Positions 17,144 through 25,831 of a stretch of 64,000 nt of DNA are shown piece by piece (positions within the stretch are counted from its first letter, which is position 1; each line of letters starts with the position of its first letter). Where the stretch lies: NCBI RefSeq assembly GCF_004346685.1, contig NZ_SMCO01000015.1, forward strand, positions 1 to 64,000, given 5' to 3'. The DNA comes from Sulfurirhabdus autotrophica. Its GTDB lineage: Bacteria > Pseudomonadota > Gammaproteobacteria > Burkholderiales > SMCO01. Made by a program: the position numbers and the translations under genes. The notes below the pieces were generated by a model, which had not been told where the DNA came from, made no database searches, and saw only the letters and a list, made by a program, of their open reading frames with translations.

Positions 17144-19558
17144 ATGAGTAATAAAATGAAGGATTCAATCGATAACAATACCCCGGATCTATTCGCAGAA
17201 CCGGAAGGCCTGCCTGATGCCCATTCAGATGTCGCTCTGGAAGAACCTGCGCAGCCACCTGTGCCGCCCATAATTACAGATGAACCAAACGGCGAAGAAC
17301 CGGATGAAGAACTGGCAGCCTATGCCAAATCAGCATATCTCGCTTATGCTATGGCCGTATCTAAATCTCGTGCGATCCCAGATGTGCGCGACGGACAAAA
17401 GCCGGTACAACGACGCATACTCTTCGCTATGCGCGAAATGGGCAACGAGTGGGACAAACCCCATAAAAAGTCAGCGCGTATCGTCGGTGATGTAATTGGT
17501 AAATACCACCCACATGGTGACAGTGCCGTATATGAAGCTGCAGTACGTATGGCACAAGATTTCTCGCTTCGCTATCCATTGATCGATGGTCAGGGAAACT
17601 TTGGTAGCTTGGACGGCGATTCTGCCGCTGCCATGCGTTACACTGAAATTCGTCTGACACCGATAGCTGAACTATTGCTCTCTGAGCTGGATCAGGGGAC
17701 AGTCAGTTTTCGGCAGAATTACGATGGCTCATTCCAGGAACCAACCGTATTGCCGGCTCGTTTGCCTTTCCTGTTACTGAACGGCGCGTCTGGCATTGGC
17801 GTGGGTATCGCCACTGAAGTTCCGTCACACAATCTACGAGAAGTCTGCGAAGTGGCTGCCCAGATGGTCGAAACTCCTTCGTTTACCGAAGCCCAGATGC
17901 TCGATATGATTCCAGGGCCGGATTTCCCGGGTGGTGGTCAGATTCTCTCCAGCGATCAGGATATTCGTAACGCTTATACCTCAGGTCGCGGATCGATTGC
18001 AGTCAGAGCGCGCTACATTTTCGAAGAAATGGCTCGCGGACAATGGCAGATGGTCATAACAGAGCTACCCCCTGGGGCTTCTGCTGCCAAGGTGCTGTCG
18101 GAAATTGAAACCCTCACCAATCCCCAGCCAAAAATGGGGAAAAAAACCATTGATCAAGGGCAAACACAGACAAAAACCTTGTTGTTGTCCTTGCTCGATA
18201 CTGCTCGTGATGAATCAGACAAAGAACAATCAGTCCGTATCGTGTTCGGACCCAAAAGCTCTCGAATCGACCGAGACGAATTCGCACGTACATTGCTAGC
18301 TTATACCAGTCTGGAAACCACCGTTTCCTTCAACTTGGTTCAGGTGGGACTAGACGGCAACCCGATGCAGAAATCGTTGTTCACGATTCTTACTGAGTGG
18401 TGCCAGTTCAGGGTGGCTACGGTTGAAAAACGTCTGAAATTCAGATTAGGGAAAGTCAATGACCGTATCCATATTTTGGAAGGTAGACACATTGTCTTCC
18501 TGAATATTGATGAAGTGATCCGGATAATTCGTCAGTCCGATGAGCCAAAGTCAGCCCTGATAGAGCGATTCGCGCTTTCTGACAGGCAAGCCGATGACAT
18601 CCTTGAAATACGCCTGCGCCAGTTATCGAGACTGGAAGGCATCAAGATCGAGCAAGAAATAGCCGAACTGATGAAAGAACGTACAAAGCTGGAAGCCATA
18701 CTAGCCAGTCCAGCTAAAATGAGAACTCTGGTAGCTAAAGAAATCCGTGAAGATACCAAGAAATTTGGCGATGATCGGCGCACATTGATTCAGACAGAAA
18801 AGCGCGCCTCGTTATCCGAAGCCGCAGTTTTGGACGAGCCAGTCACAATTATCCTCTCCGAAAAAGGCTGGCTAAGACAACGTCAGGGGCACGGCATAGA
18901 TATTGCCACATTATCCTTCAAAGAGGGCGATAAACTCTTCGCCTCAATAGAGTGTCGATCACCAGATTCGCTCATTCTGCTTAGCTCAGATGGTCGTTCC
19001 TTCACGCTGATCGCGTCACAAATCCCCGGTGGAAAAGGGGATGGTGTGCCAGCTCCTTCGGTGGTTGGCATACAGGCAGGCACCAGTATCGTCAGCATCA
19101 TGACCGGCCAACCAGAAGACAGAGTATTGCTATCAAATTCTGGCGGTTATGGTTTCGTCACCAAAATATCCGAAATGCTCACGCGCCAGAAAGCGGGAAA
19201 ACTGCTCATGACACTTGAGGAAGGTGAGAAAGTTTTACCCCCAGTATTGCTACCAAGTGGATCTCTTGAATTACAGCGTTATGTAGCTTGCGTATCCAGC
19301 AGTGATAAGTTGCTTGTGTTCCCGTTAGGTGAAGTCAAAGAAATACCTAAAGGCAGAGGTGTGATATTGATGGGTTTGAGTAATCAGGAATCTTTAAAGC
19401 TGGTTTGTGTTTTTGAAGATTTACTTACTGCAAAAGGTGTCAGGAGAGGTAGGTCGATTGAGGAAGCGCCATTATTTGAAATAGGCAAACGTGCACGCAA
19501 GGGAAGTCTGCTTAATTTGAAGGTAGAAGGGTTGTACGCAACCACCGTGTCTAAATGA
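17144..19558 (+). CDS. parC: DNA topoisomerase IV subunit A
   Basis: ParC is the DNA-cleaving subunit of topoisomerase IV. It carries the conserved [17 protein letters not shown] helix, [20 protein letters not shown] and the catalytic tyrosine Tyr166 in [13 protein letters not shown]. The C-terminal beta-propeller is present but without a GyrA box. The frame is open back to GTG at 17078, but that start falls in a repetitive palindrome. ATG at 17144 gives an acidic N-terminal tail ([17 protein letters not shown]) and 804 residues and is preferred. The pairing with parE upstream supports the call. Confidence 0.95.
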   Translation: MSNKMKDSIDNNTPDLFAEPEGLPDAHSDVALEEPAQPPVPPIITDEPNGEEPDEELAAYAKSAYLAYAMAVSKSRAIPDVRDGQKPVQRRILFAMREMGNEWDKPHKKSARIVGDVIGKYHPHGDSAVYEAAVRMAQDFSLRYPLIDGQGNFGSLDGDSAAAMRYTEIRLTPIAELLLSELDQGTVSFRQNYDGSFQEPTVLPARLPFLLLNGASGIGVGIATEVPSHNLREVCEVAAQMVETPSFTEAQMLDMIPGPDFPGGGQILSSDQDIRNAYTSGRGSIAVRARYIFEEMARGQWQMVITELPPGASAAKVLSEIETLTNPQPKMGKKTIDQGQTQTKTLLLSLLDTARDESDKEQSVRIVFGPKSSRIDRDEFARTLLAYTSLETTVSFNLVQVGLDGNPMQKSLFTILTEWCQFRVATVEKRLKFRLGKVNDRIHILEGRHIVFLNIDEVIRIIRQSDEPKSALIERFALSDRQADDILEIRLRQLSRLEGIKIEQEIAELMKERTKLEAILASPAKMRTLVAKEIREDTKKFGDDRRTLIQTEKRASLSEAAVLDEPVTIILSEKGWLRQRQGHGIDIATLSFKEGDKLFASIECRSPDSLILLSSDGRSFTLIASQIPGGKGDGVPAPSVVGIQAGTSIVSIMTGQPEDRVLLSNSGGYGFVTKISEMLTRQKAGKLLMTLEEGEKVLPPVLLPSGSLELQRYVACVSSSDKLLVFPLGEVKEIPKGRGVILMGLSNQESLKLVCVFEDLLTAKGVRRGRSIEEAPLFEIGKRARKGSLLNLKVEGLYATTVSK

Positions 19559-19617
19559 GTTGCTTTCAACCGATCTCTTTGCAAATAAATTGATATTTTA
19601 GCGTATAGGTATGTGAG

Positions 19618-20526
19618 TTAAGGAAAGTAAGTTAAAGTCGGTTGCAGCGTGATAGTGTTGCCGCTTATATCGTAAACTTGAGCGCTTATGATGCTGAAAG
19701 CTGGCGAACCGGAAAGACCGCGGGGGTGTACTATAAAAAACTGTAGGTAGCGTGGGTCAATCCCTTGAGGTGCGATGATATCAACGTAAAGCTTTTGTCC
19801 ATCTTGATGCCAGTAAACCATTCGTTGAGTTTTACCAAAAGCGTCTGGTGTGGTCGAGCTTTTTCGCACTTCAGATTCAGGCACATAAATATTAAGGTCG
19901 TTTGGATTTAAGATGGTTTTGTCGAAGTCAATTATCATCGAAACGGCCCCAATAAGAGTGGTGCCGCTGAATTTCACTTTTGCGTTTGGTGCGGGTTCTA
20001 GTTTGCTAAAGTCAGCGGAAACACTACCACTACTGACTTGGTGCTTGAATTGATCGGAGTTTCCATTGCCAGAAATAATTTCCAACCCAACGTTGAAAGG
20101 GTTGCTTGCCCCAGAGCTATTATCGCTAATACCATTAAGTGCAACCGTTAAGCTGCCTTGCCCCGAAGCTACCCCCAATGGTAAGTCAGTTACTAACATG
20201 GTTTGTAGGGGTTCATGACCAAAAATCCAAGAGACATAACTATCTAAATAAGATGAATAGTGCTGTCCATATGCACGGCCATCTGTACGGAGATTAAATA
20301 CAGACCGAACTAGACCCAGAGCTTTTAAATCCCAGTTCTGACCGTTAGCATCTTTAAAAGAGACGCTGACATTGTCTTTGCGTGCATTTTCAGACCCGCC
20401 AATCATTAGGGATATAGTGTCTCCAGGCCGTGCTATTCCCGGAAAAGTATTAAGGCTTGTGCAGCCGACAAAAAAAGTAGAGGCACACAAAGCAAATACC
20501 CCAAGTAATTGGGTCAAATATTTCAT
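19618..20526 (-). CDS. Outer-membrane lipoprotein, possibly cohesin-like
   Basis: A 302-residue lipoprotein: the signal peptide ends in the lipobox FVGC with lipidated Cys22, followed by Thr-Ser, which fits outer-membrane sorting. The mature part is beta-rich. Two segments resemble cohesin strands, PGDTISLMIGG near residue 34 and IGAVSMIIDFDKTILNPNDL near residues 190-210. It starts 10 bases after the subtilisin gene, whose C-terminus looks like a dockerin, so the two may bind each other. The cohesin reading is my inference; no catalytic motif is visible. It is convergent with parC. Confidence 0.7.
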   Translation of the reverse strand: MKYLTQLLGVFALCASTFFVGCTSLNTFPGIARPGDTISLMIGGSENARKDNVSVSFKDANGQNWDLKALGLVRSVFNLRTDGRAYGQHYSSYLDSYVSWIFGHEPLQTMLVTDLPLGVASGQGSLTVALNGISDNSSGASNPFNVGLEIISGNGNSDQFKHQVSSGSVSADFSKLEPAPNAKVKFSGTTLIGAVSMIIDFDKTILNPNDLNIYVPESEVRKSSTTPDAFGKTQRMVYWHQDGQKLYVDIIAPQGIDPRYLQFFIVHPRGLSGSPAFSIISAQVYDISGNTITLQPTLTYFP

Positions 20527-20536
20527 AAATTTCTCT

Positions 20537-22372
20537 TTAAAATCCTAGCAATCGCCGCATGAGTAAAACATCCCTTATGTCCAACACTCCATCATTGTTC
20601 ATATCAGCTAGTAATTTCTCTCTTATTGTAGGTGTGTCCAGCCCTTCTACGAAACGAGTTAATATTAGCAAGTCAGAGATATTTACTTTGCCGTCAGGTG
20701 CACCTTTTGGCGAAATATCACCCTTGTTTGAAACAGTAGGATTAGTGCCATAAGTGAATATCTCTGCCCAATCAGATAAGCCATCTCCATCGGTGTCTGC
20801 GTTAATCGGGGAAGTACCATAAAATAACTCGTCATCATGATTGAGTCCATCGCCGTCAGCGTCAAGACTAATCCGCCCAAACCCTGTTCGGAAATCAAAG
20901 CCAGCAGTGCTGATATCTTTAACGGCAGCTTGAATTGTTGCTCTCAACTGGGGTGGGGTCATGTTGGGGTTTTTGGCCAGCAGTAGAGCTGCGGCCCCAG
21001 CTACGTGGGGTGAGGCTGCAGAAGTGCCAGCAAAAGAACTTGTAAGAGATGTCTGTACCCTGTTAGGTGCGGATATTTCAGGTTTTGGATTGCCATTGGT
21101 TGTGGGGCCTTCTGAGCTGAAATATTCAACTGAGTCGTTAAGGTCTACAGCCCCAACGCCTAACACATTAGCGCAGTCAGCTGGTTGTAGAAGGCTGCTG
21201 GCTGGCGTGAATTTACCTAATTCTGGACCTGTAGAAAATAGCGTTAGAGGCAAATTCGTAGTTGATGAACTTACTTTTTTTACAACGATATAGTATGTCC
21301 CGTTTGAAGGCGGCGTGTAATCTATAGACTCATATGGATAGGGGAAATAGGATGGACCGCTCCCTGATTGCTTATTTTGAGAAGAAGCGACTAACGTGCC
21401 GCCATTATCCGGATTCCCATTATAAAGGTAAAGATTGTAATCCACTTTTGTTGATGGGTATGCATCCCAGTTAAGTATCAGCGATACTGGGAATCCGGCA
21501 GAAAGGATAATTGTGTTGAAGTTTTGACCTGTTGAAAACTCATGCCGTAAGTCGTTGTTTATGTCAGTAAAGGTGCCAAGATAATGTGCGGCGCGAGCAT
21601 TTCCCATGGCATTTACCCACTGAATTCCTTTGCTATCAGCGCTATTGGCTGTGGTGCAAATAGAACCAGTGCCGTCATAAAATGCCGCACCAAACCAAGC
21701 AACAGAATGGTTAATAACTCGTACGCCAGCAGCTGCCATGTCATTTAAAGCTTGAGAAAGCTGAACTTCAGTACTGATTTTTGCAAGATAGAGGGAAGCA
21801 CCAGGTGCCATCTCGTGGACGATCTCAGCCACATTTGTACCGTGATCAATTCCTCCTGTTCCTGTACCTGTATAGTCAATAATACTTAAATTGGAGGGTA
21901 AGTCCCCTGAAGCCTGAGCGGTGGATAAACTGGCAAATCCAAGGTCAATGATGCCAATTTTAATCCCCGCGCCCGAATTGCCAATAGCTTGCATATCAGC
22001 TGCACCCGTTTTAGCTACGCCTTGTCCAGTGACGGAAACCGCTTCGTGATGGTAGGGAAATCGAGCCAAGGTTGTTGATGGGAGACGCGAGAGTAGTTTA
22101 GTTAACTTGCCGGCCGGGATGGAAATCTCATGTAATCGTCCTTGATTATAGCGTACCACTCCACCTTGCGCTTCTACATCAGTCGCAAGCAGAGTATCTG
22201 TTTCAAGAATGATAGTAACGGGTTTTGACGCCAACGCAGGAATGTTGGAAACACGATTCACATGCTCGCTTACCCTACCTTCGATCATGGCGCCAGTCTC
22301 TATAGGAGGGGCGGCAAAGGAAATAGTAGTGGCAAAAAACCCTGCCAATGAAATGTAAGTTATGTTTTTCAG
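20537..22372 (-). CDS. Secreted subtilisin-family (S8) protease with TSP3-like and dockerin-like C-terminus
   Basis: This is a secreted serine protease with an intact triad: Asp143 in IGIIDLGF, His177 in GIDHGTNVAEI and Ser451 in GTSAASPHVAGAAALLL. After the catalytic domain come calcium-binding DADGDGLNHDDE and DTDGDGLSDWAEIF repeats (thrombospondin type 3 style), then two dockerin-like loops (GDISPKGAPDGKVNISDLLI and DMNNDGVLDIRDVLLMRRLL). The start is unusual. The first standard start codon, TTG at 22348, would cut the signal peptide. A CTG at 22372, six bases after GAGGAG, gives KNITYISLAGFFATTISFA, a complete signal peptide, so CTG is preferred. The lipoprotein gene follows 10 bases later. 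Confidence 0.88.
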   Translation of the reverse strand: MKNITYISLAGFFATTISFAAPPIETGAMIEGRVSEHVNRVSNIPALASKPVTIILETDTLLATDVEAQGGVVRYNQGRLHEISIPAGKLTKLLSRLPSTTLARFPYHHEAVSVTGQGVAKTGAADMQAIGNSGAGIKIGIIDLGFASLSTAQASGDLPSNLSIIDYTGTGTGGIDHGTNVAEIVHEMAPGASLYLAKISTEVQLSQALNDMAAAGVRVINHSVAWFGAAFYDGTGSICTTANSADSKGIQWVNAMGNARAAHYLGTFTDINNDLRHEFSTGQNFNTIILSAGFPVSLILNWDAYPSTKVDYNLYLYNGNPDNGGTLVASSQNKQSGSGPSYFPYPYESIDYTPPSNGTYYIVVKKVSSSTTNLPLTLFSTGPELGKFTPASSLLQPADCANVLGVGAVDLNDSVEYFSSEGPTTNGNPKPEISAPNRVQTSLTSSFAGTSAASPHVAGAAALLLAKNPNMTPPQLRATIQAAVKDISTAGFDFRTGFGRISLDADGDGLNHDDELFYGTSPINADTDGDGLSDWAEIFTYGTNPTVSNKGDISPKGAPDGKVNISDLLILTRFVEGLDTPTIREKLLADMNNDGVLDIRDVLLMRRLLGF

Positions 22373-22742
22373 CTATGTCTCCTCAAGCTGAGAAATGTTC
22401 TATTAGGGATGGAACATTAGGTTTTTAGAGAAATATATTATTATATGATTATAAATTAGCTGAATTATCTACCTATTTCAGTTTCATGGGCAATAAAAAT
22501 TAAATTTCGAGTAGCAAAATTGCATTATTTTTTTGTTAAAAAACGATATTTGATTGTACGTGGTTAAAGATAACCCATGATGATTTTGTTAAATATTAGC
22601 AATTGTTTAAACAATTAAATATAGTGAAATATATAGTAAAAACAAAATGTTAATTGTATTTTAAGATATTGGCTAGTTGTTTCAGTGGAGGTTTCTGCGT
22701 TAGTAATTATTGCAATTTTAATGGTGAGTTTGCTGATAAAAA
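22373..22742. other. AT-rich divergent spacer, no gene seen
   Basis: This is the left part of the very AT-rich spacer between the protease (minus strand) and the periplasmic protein gene (plus strand). I see no ORF with a ribosome-binding site and no RNA gene. The protease promoter must lie here. The rest of the spacer carries the upstream sites and sigma-54 promoter listed separately. Confidence 0.6.
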
Positions 22743-22759
22743 TGTCGAAAATTTTTACA
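22743..22759 (+). promoter_or_regulatory. Upstream activator site 1A (TGTCG-N6-TTTACA)
   Basis: The 17-bp element TGTCGAAAATTTTTACA is the distal one of two copies before the sigma-54 promoter at 22966. The same element occurs twice before each of two other sigma-54 promoters in this window. It is probably the binding site of an enhancer-binding protein; PrsR, the regulator of PEP-CTERM systems, is the obvious candidate. Confidence 0.75.
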
Positions 22760-22875
22760 ATCTAATATTCAAAATGAATAATTTTTATATTTAATATTAT
22801 CAATCCGTTGGCTATTATATTTAATATTTTTGATTCAGAATATTTGATAAGTTTATCAAATATTAACTCAAAATT

Positions 22876-22892
22876 TGTCGAAAAATTTTACA
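22876..22892 (+). promoter_or_regulatory. Upstream activator site 1B (TGTCG-N6-TTTACA)
   Basis: TGTCGAAAAATTTTACA is the proximal copy, starting 90 bases before the -24 box at 22966. It is identical in all 17 bases to the site at 39677. Confidence 0.78.
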
Positions 22893-22965
22893 TATTTTTG
22901 CAAAAGTATACTTTTTTAAAAAATATGGTTAGCTAATGTAATGATATTTTGTGACAAAATTATTA

Positions 22966-22982
22966 TGGTACAGAATTTGCTA
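22966..22982 (+). promoter_or_regulatory. Sigma-54 promoter for the periplasmic protein gene
   Basis: TGGTAC-AGAAT-TTGCTA matches the -24/-12 consensus, with the GG and GC doublets 12 bases apart. It lies about 250 bases upstream of the ATG at 23235, leaving a long leader. Two TGTCG-N6-TTTACA sites precede it. Confidence 0.8.
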
Positions 22983-23234
22983 GATTGTTTGGAGTGCTTA
23001 GTAATAAAATACTAATCAAATTAAGTGCACACATACTAAAAACAAAATGGCTTATTAGTATTGGAGATGAAACCTATAACTTGATATTTTTTTCTATGTT
23101 TAAACTTATTCAATGCAAATAATTTAAAATTTAATAGGGTGTTGTTTTTTTTTTTGTGGCTTGCGTTTTTATGTGTTCGTATTAAAGTTAGTTTTTATGC
23201 GGTATTTTATTTTAATAACTGGAGGGGATTTATT

Positions 23235-24116
23235 ATGATTAGAAACATTAAAAAAATATTGGTGATGGTTGCCATGATGGCTTGGGTGCCATTCGCCTTT
23301 GCAATGTCCCCTTACATTAAGGGTAATAGTTTGGCAGCAGGAGACATTAACAGTGTAATGTCGCAGGCAGAGACAAAGTTGAAAGCCGCTGGTTTTAACG
23401 TAATAGGCGCATACCAGCCTAAAGGTATTTCCGATAGCGGCGTAGTTGTAGTCACTGATAAAGCCATTCTGGATACCATTGCAAAAATTGGTGGTGACGT
23501 AATTGTTGGTGCCGGCATTCGTGTGGGTGTGAAATCAGACGGCACATTATCTTATATGAATCCAGAGTATTGGTATCGTGCCTATTTCCGCAAAAATTAC
23601 GATGCAAACCAAGCGCCAGTAAAAGCTTTGCAAGCACATCTGAAAGAAGCTCTGGGTGCAGGTGAACAGTTTGGTGGTGAAGTAGATCAAGCTAGCTTGG
23701 CAAAATATCACTATATGTTTGGAATGGAATACTTTGATGACAATCGTGATTTAGTTGCACACGAAAGTTTTGAAAAGGCAGTAGAAACTATTCGTACAAA
23801 TTTGGCTAAAGGTGCGGGTAATGCTACTAAGGTGTACGAAGTAATCATGCCTGAGAAGAAAATTGCCGTTTTTGGCGTTGCAATGAATGACCAGAAAACC
23901 GGTGACGGCGTTTGGGTAAATAAAATTGAAGGATCAGATAATATCGCTGCGTTGCCCTATGAAGTTTTCGTTGTAGGTAATCAGACACAAGCGTTATATG
24001 CACGCTATCGCATTGCCCTTGGATGGTCGTCACTTAAAATGACCAGTTTCGGTAAGATCATGGCAACTCCAGGTAATATTAAATCTACCTTGAAAACAGT
24101 AGCTGGTATTGAATAA
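23235..24116 (+). CDS. Secreted periplasmic protein, unknown function
   Basis: The product is 293 residues with a clear Sec signal peptide (MIRNIKKILVMVAMMAWVPF, cut after AFA). The mature protein has no membrane anchor or sorting tail, so it is probably periplasmic. The segment after the signal (AETKLKAAGFNVIGAYQPKG, later VVVVTDKAILDTIAKIGG) has a weak DUF302-like flavour, but I cannot confirm a family. ATG at 23235 is chosen because GGAGGGG lies seven bases upstream; the frame extends back to 23139 without one. The gene is under the sigma-54 promoter at 22966 and ends at a terminator at 24161. Confidence 0.82.
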   Translation: MIRNIKKILVMVAMMAWVPFAFAMSPYIKGNSLAAGDINSVMSQAETKLKAAGFNVIGAYQPKGISDSGVVVVTDKAILDTIAKIGGDVIVGAGIRVGVKSDGTLSYMNPEYWYRAYFRKNYDANQAPVKALQAHLKEALGAGEQFGGEVDQASLAKYHYMFGMEYFDDNRDLVAHESFEKAVETIRTNLAKGAGNATKVYEVIMPEKKIAVFGVAMNDQKTGDGVWVNKIEGSDNIAALPYEVFVVGNQTQALYARYRIALGWSSLKMTSFGKIMATPGNIKSTLKTVAGIE

Positions 24117-24160
24117 GGCTCACGGGACGATTAGTAAATAATGACTGTTTGAAAATATGA

Positions 24161-24200
24161 AGCAGCATGGCGGGTATTTCTGTCATGCTGCTTTTGTATT
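24161..24200 (+). terminator. Rho-independent terminator
   Basis: An AGCAGCATG/CATGCTGCT stem of nine pairs is followed by a TTTTGTATTTTT run. It separates the periplasmic protein gene from the FadL-type gene. Confidence 0.85.
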
Positions 24201-24314
24201 TTTGAAGATTAATAACATCAGTAATCTCTAATTTTGTAATTTCTGTAACTTTCTTCAGAATTTGAATGAAGATTTAGAGGTTTTAGTAAGACATATGTTA
24301 GGTGGAGGAAAAGC

Positions 24315-25691
24315 ATGAGGATTAAATCCAAACGTTTGTTAACAGTGGCAGCAATTGCAGGATTGCTTATTGCGCCTATTAATGCGCTGGCAACGAACGG
24401 TTATTTCATGATCGGCTTTGGTGCTGGTTCGACTGGTATGGGTGGTATTGGTGTTACATCTCCTCAAGACTCCATGTGTGTAGGTGGAAATCCAGCATGT
24501 TTAGGAGAATTTATAAGCCCGCAGTTTGATATGGGTGCCGGAATTATAAAAGCTGAGAGGTATTCTGGCACTAATATTATGGGGGCAGGCGATGTTGCTA
24601 AGTTTGGCCCAAATGGTGTGACAGTATGGAGTGACGTCAACACATATCTTTTACCCGGGATGGGGTTCGTTTTTCCATTTACAGAGCAATTGTCTATCGG
24701 AATTGCTGCGCTTGGTAACGGAGGGGCTGGTACAAATTACAAAACTAACTTTTTTTCAGGTACAAATGATCGATTAGGGGTTGACCTTGTTCAATTGATT
24801 GTGCCAATTACTGCTGCCTATAAACTTGACGCGACGCATACAATAGGTGCTTCTATCGTGCCTGCGAGCCAACGCTTTAGAGCGAATGGTTTGCATAGTT
24901 TTGATGCATTTTCGTCAGATAAAGAGCATTTAACTGATAATGGTCATGATTATGTGAATGGTTTGGGAGTGCGTTTTGGTTGGACAGGTCATTTTTTTGA
25001 TAATAAGCTCACTTTAGGTGCGACTTATGCATCTAAAGTGTATATGGCAAAATTTGAAAAATATAAAGGGTTGTTTGCTGAACAAGGTACTTTTGATATC
25101 CCGGAAAATTATGCTGTAGGAATTGCAATTAAGCCAATTGAAAATTTGACTGTAGCGCTTGATGTGCAACAAATTTTATACTCGGGTGTCTCTTCAGTTG
25201 GTAATCGTGGGCCAACCCCAACCGTACTTGGCGTAACTTCATGTGACCAAACGCAACCAGTAACCGCTAACAATTGTGGTGGTACATCGCTAGGTGCTGA
25301 CAATGGTGCTGGCTTCGGGTGGAAGGATCAAACCGTATACAAGCTGGGTGTGGCTTACAATAACGCATTTCCAAGCTTGGTGGGAGCAAATAAATTAACC
25401 CTTCGTGCTGGCGTGAATTACGGCAAAACGCCAATTCAGCAAGATCAACTGTTATTTAGTTTACTTGCACCGGCTGCTAGTGAGTGGCATTACACCGCTG
25501 GCTTTACCTATAGTTTGGGTGATCAATCCATAATGGGTTTTGGTAGCGAAGGATTAATTTCGGGAGCCTGGACGCATGCGCCGATGGTAAGAATGTCTGG
25601 CCCGGTAATTGGCACGTCAGGTGAATTTGGTATTGCTCAATTTGGCATGCGAATGAATATTTTTGAGCTTGCTTATACCTTAAAATTCTAG
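24315..25691 (+). CDS. FadL/OmpP1/TodX-family outer-membrane transporter
   Basis: A 458-residue beta-barrel of the FadL family, which carries fatty acids or other hydrophobic molecules across the outer membrane. After a signal peptide (cleavage after NALA) the mature protein begins TNGYFMIGFGAGSTGMGGIG, the N-terminal plug pattern of the family. The C-terminus ends FELAYTLKF, with the terminal Phe needed for barrel insertion. Two cysteine-bearing loops (CVGGNPAC and CDQTQPVTANNC) suggest disulfides. GGTGGAGGAAAAGC precedes the ATG. The substrate is unknown. Confidence 0.9.
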   Translation: MRIKSKRLLTVAAIAGLLIAPINALATNGYFMIGFGAGSTGMGGIGVTSPQDSMCVGGNPACLGEFISPQFDMGAGIIKAERYSGTNIMGAGDVAKFGPNGVTVWSDVNTYLLPGMGFVFPFTEQLSIGIAALGNGGAGTNYKTNFFSGTNDRLGVDLVQLIVPITAAYKLDATHTIGASIVPASQRFRANGLHSFDAFSSDKEHLTDNGHDYVNGLGVRFGWTGHFFDNKLTLGATYASKVYMAKFEKYKGLFAEQGTFDIPENYAVGIAIKPIENLTVALDVQQILYSGVSSVGNRGPTPTVLGVTSCDQTQPVTANNCGGTSLGADNGAGFGWKDQTVYKLGVAYNNAFPSLVGANKLTLRAGVNYGKTPIQQDQLLFSLLAPAASEWHYTAGFTYSLGDQSIMGFGSEGLISGAWTHAPMVRMSGPVIGTSGEFGIAQFGMRMNIFELAYTLKF

Positions 25692-25831
25692 GATGAAGAA
25701 ACTCATTATGTAGCAAAAGAAAATGAGTAGATCCAGAAATTTATGGTTGTAAAAATTGCGTTGTTTGGCAAGTGAGGTTGATAGTGCTCCCTTGCTCAGG
25801 ACGTTACAGATAATTCAGTACGGAGAGGGTA

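Noticed and set aside
23139-23234. Longer N-terminus of the periplasmic protein
   Set aside because: The extra 32 residues would put a second hydrophobic stretch before a perfect signal peptide, and only the ATG at 23235 has a strong ribosome-binding site.
23235-24116. Firm DUF302 assignment
   Set aside because: The resemblance is limited to a short segment after the signal peptide and cannot be confirmed by eye.
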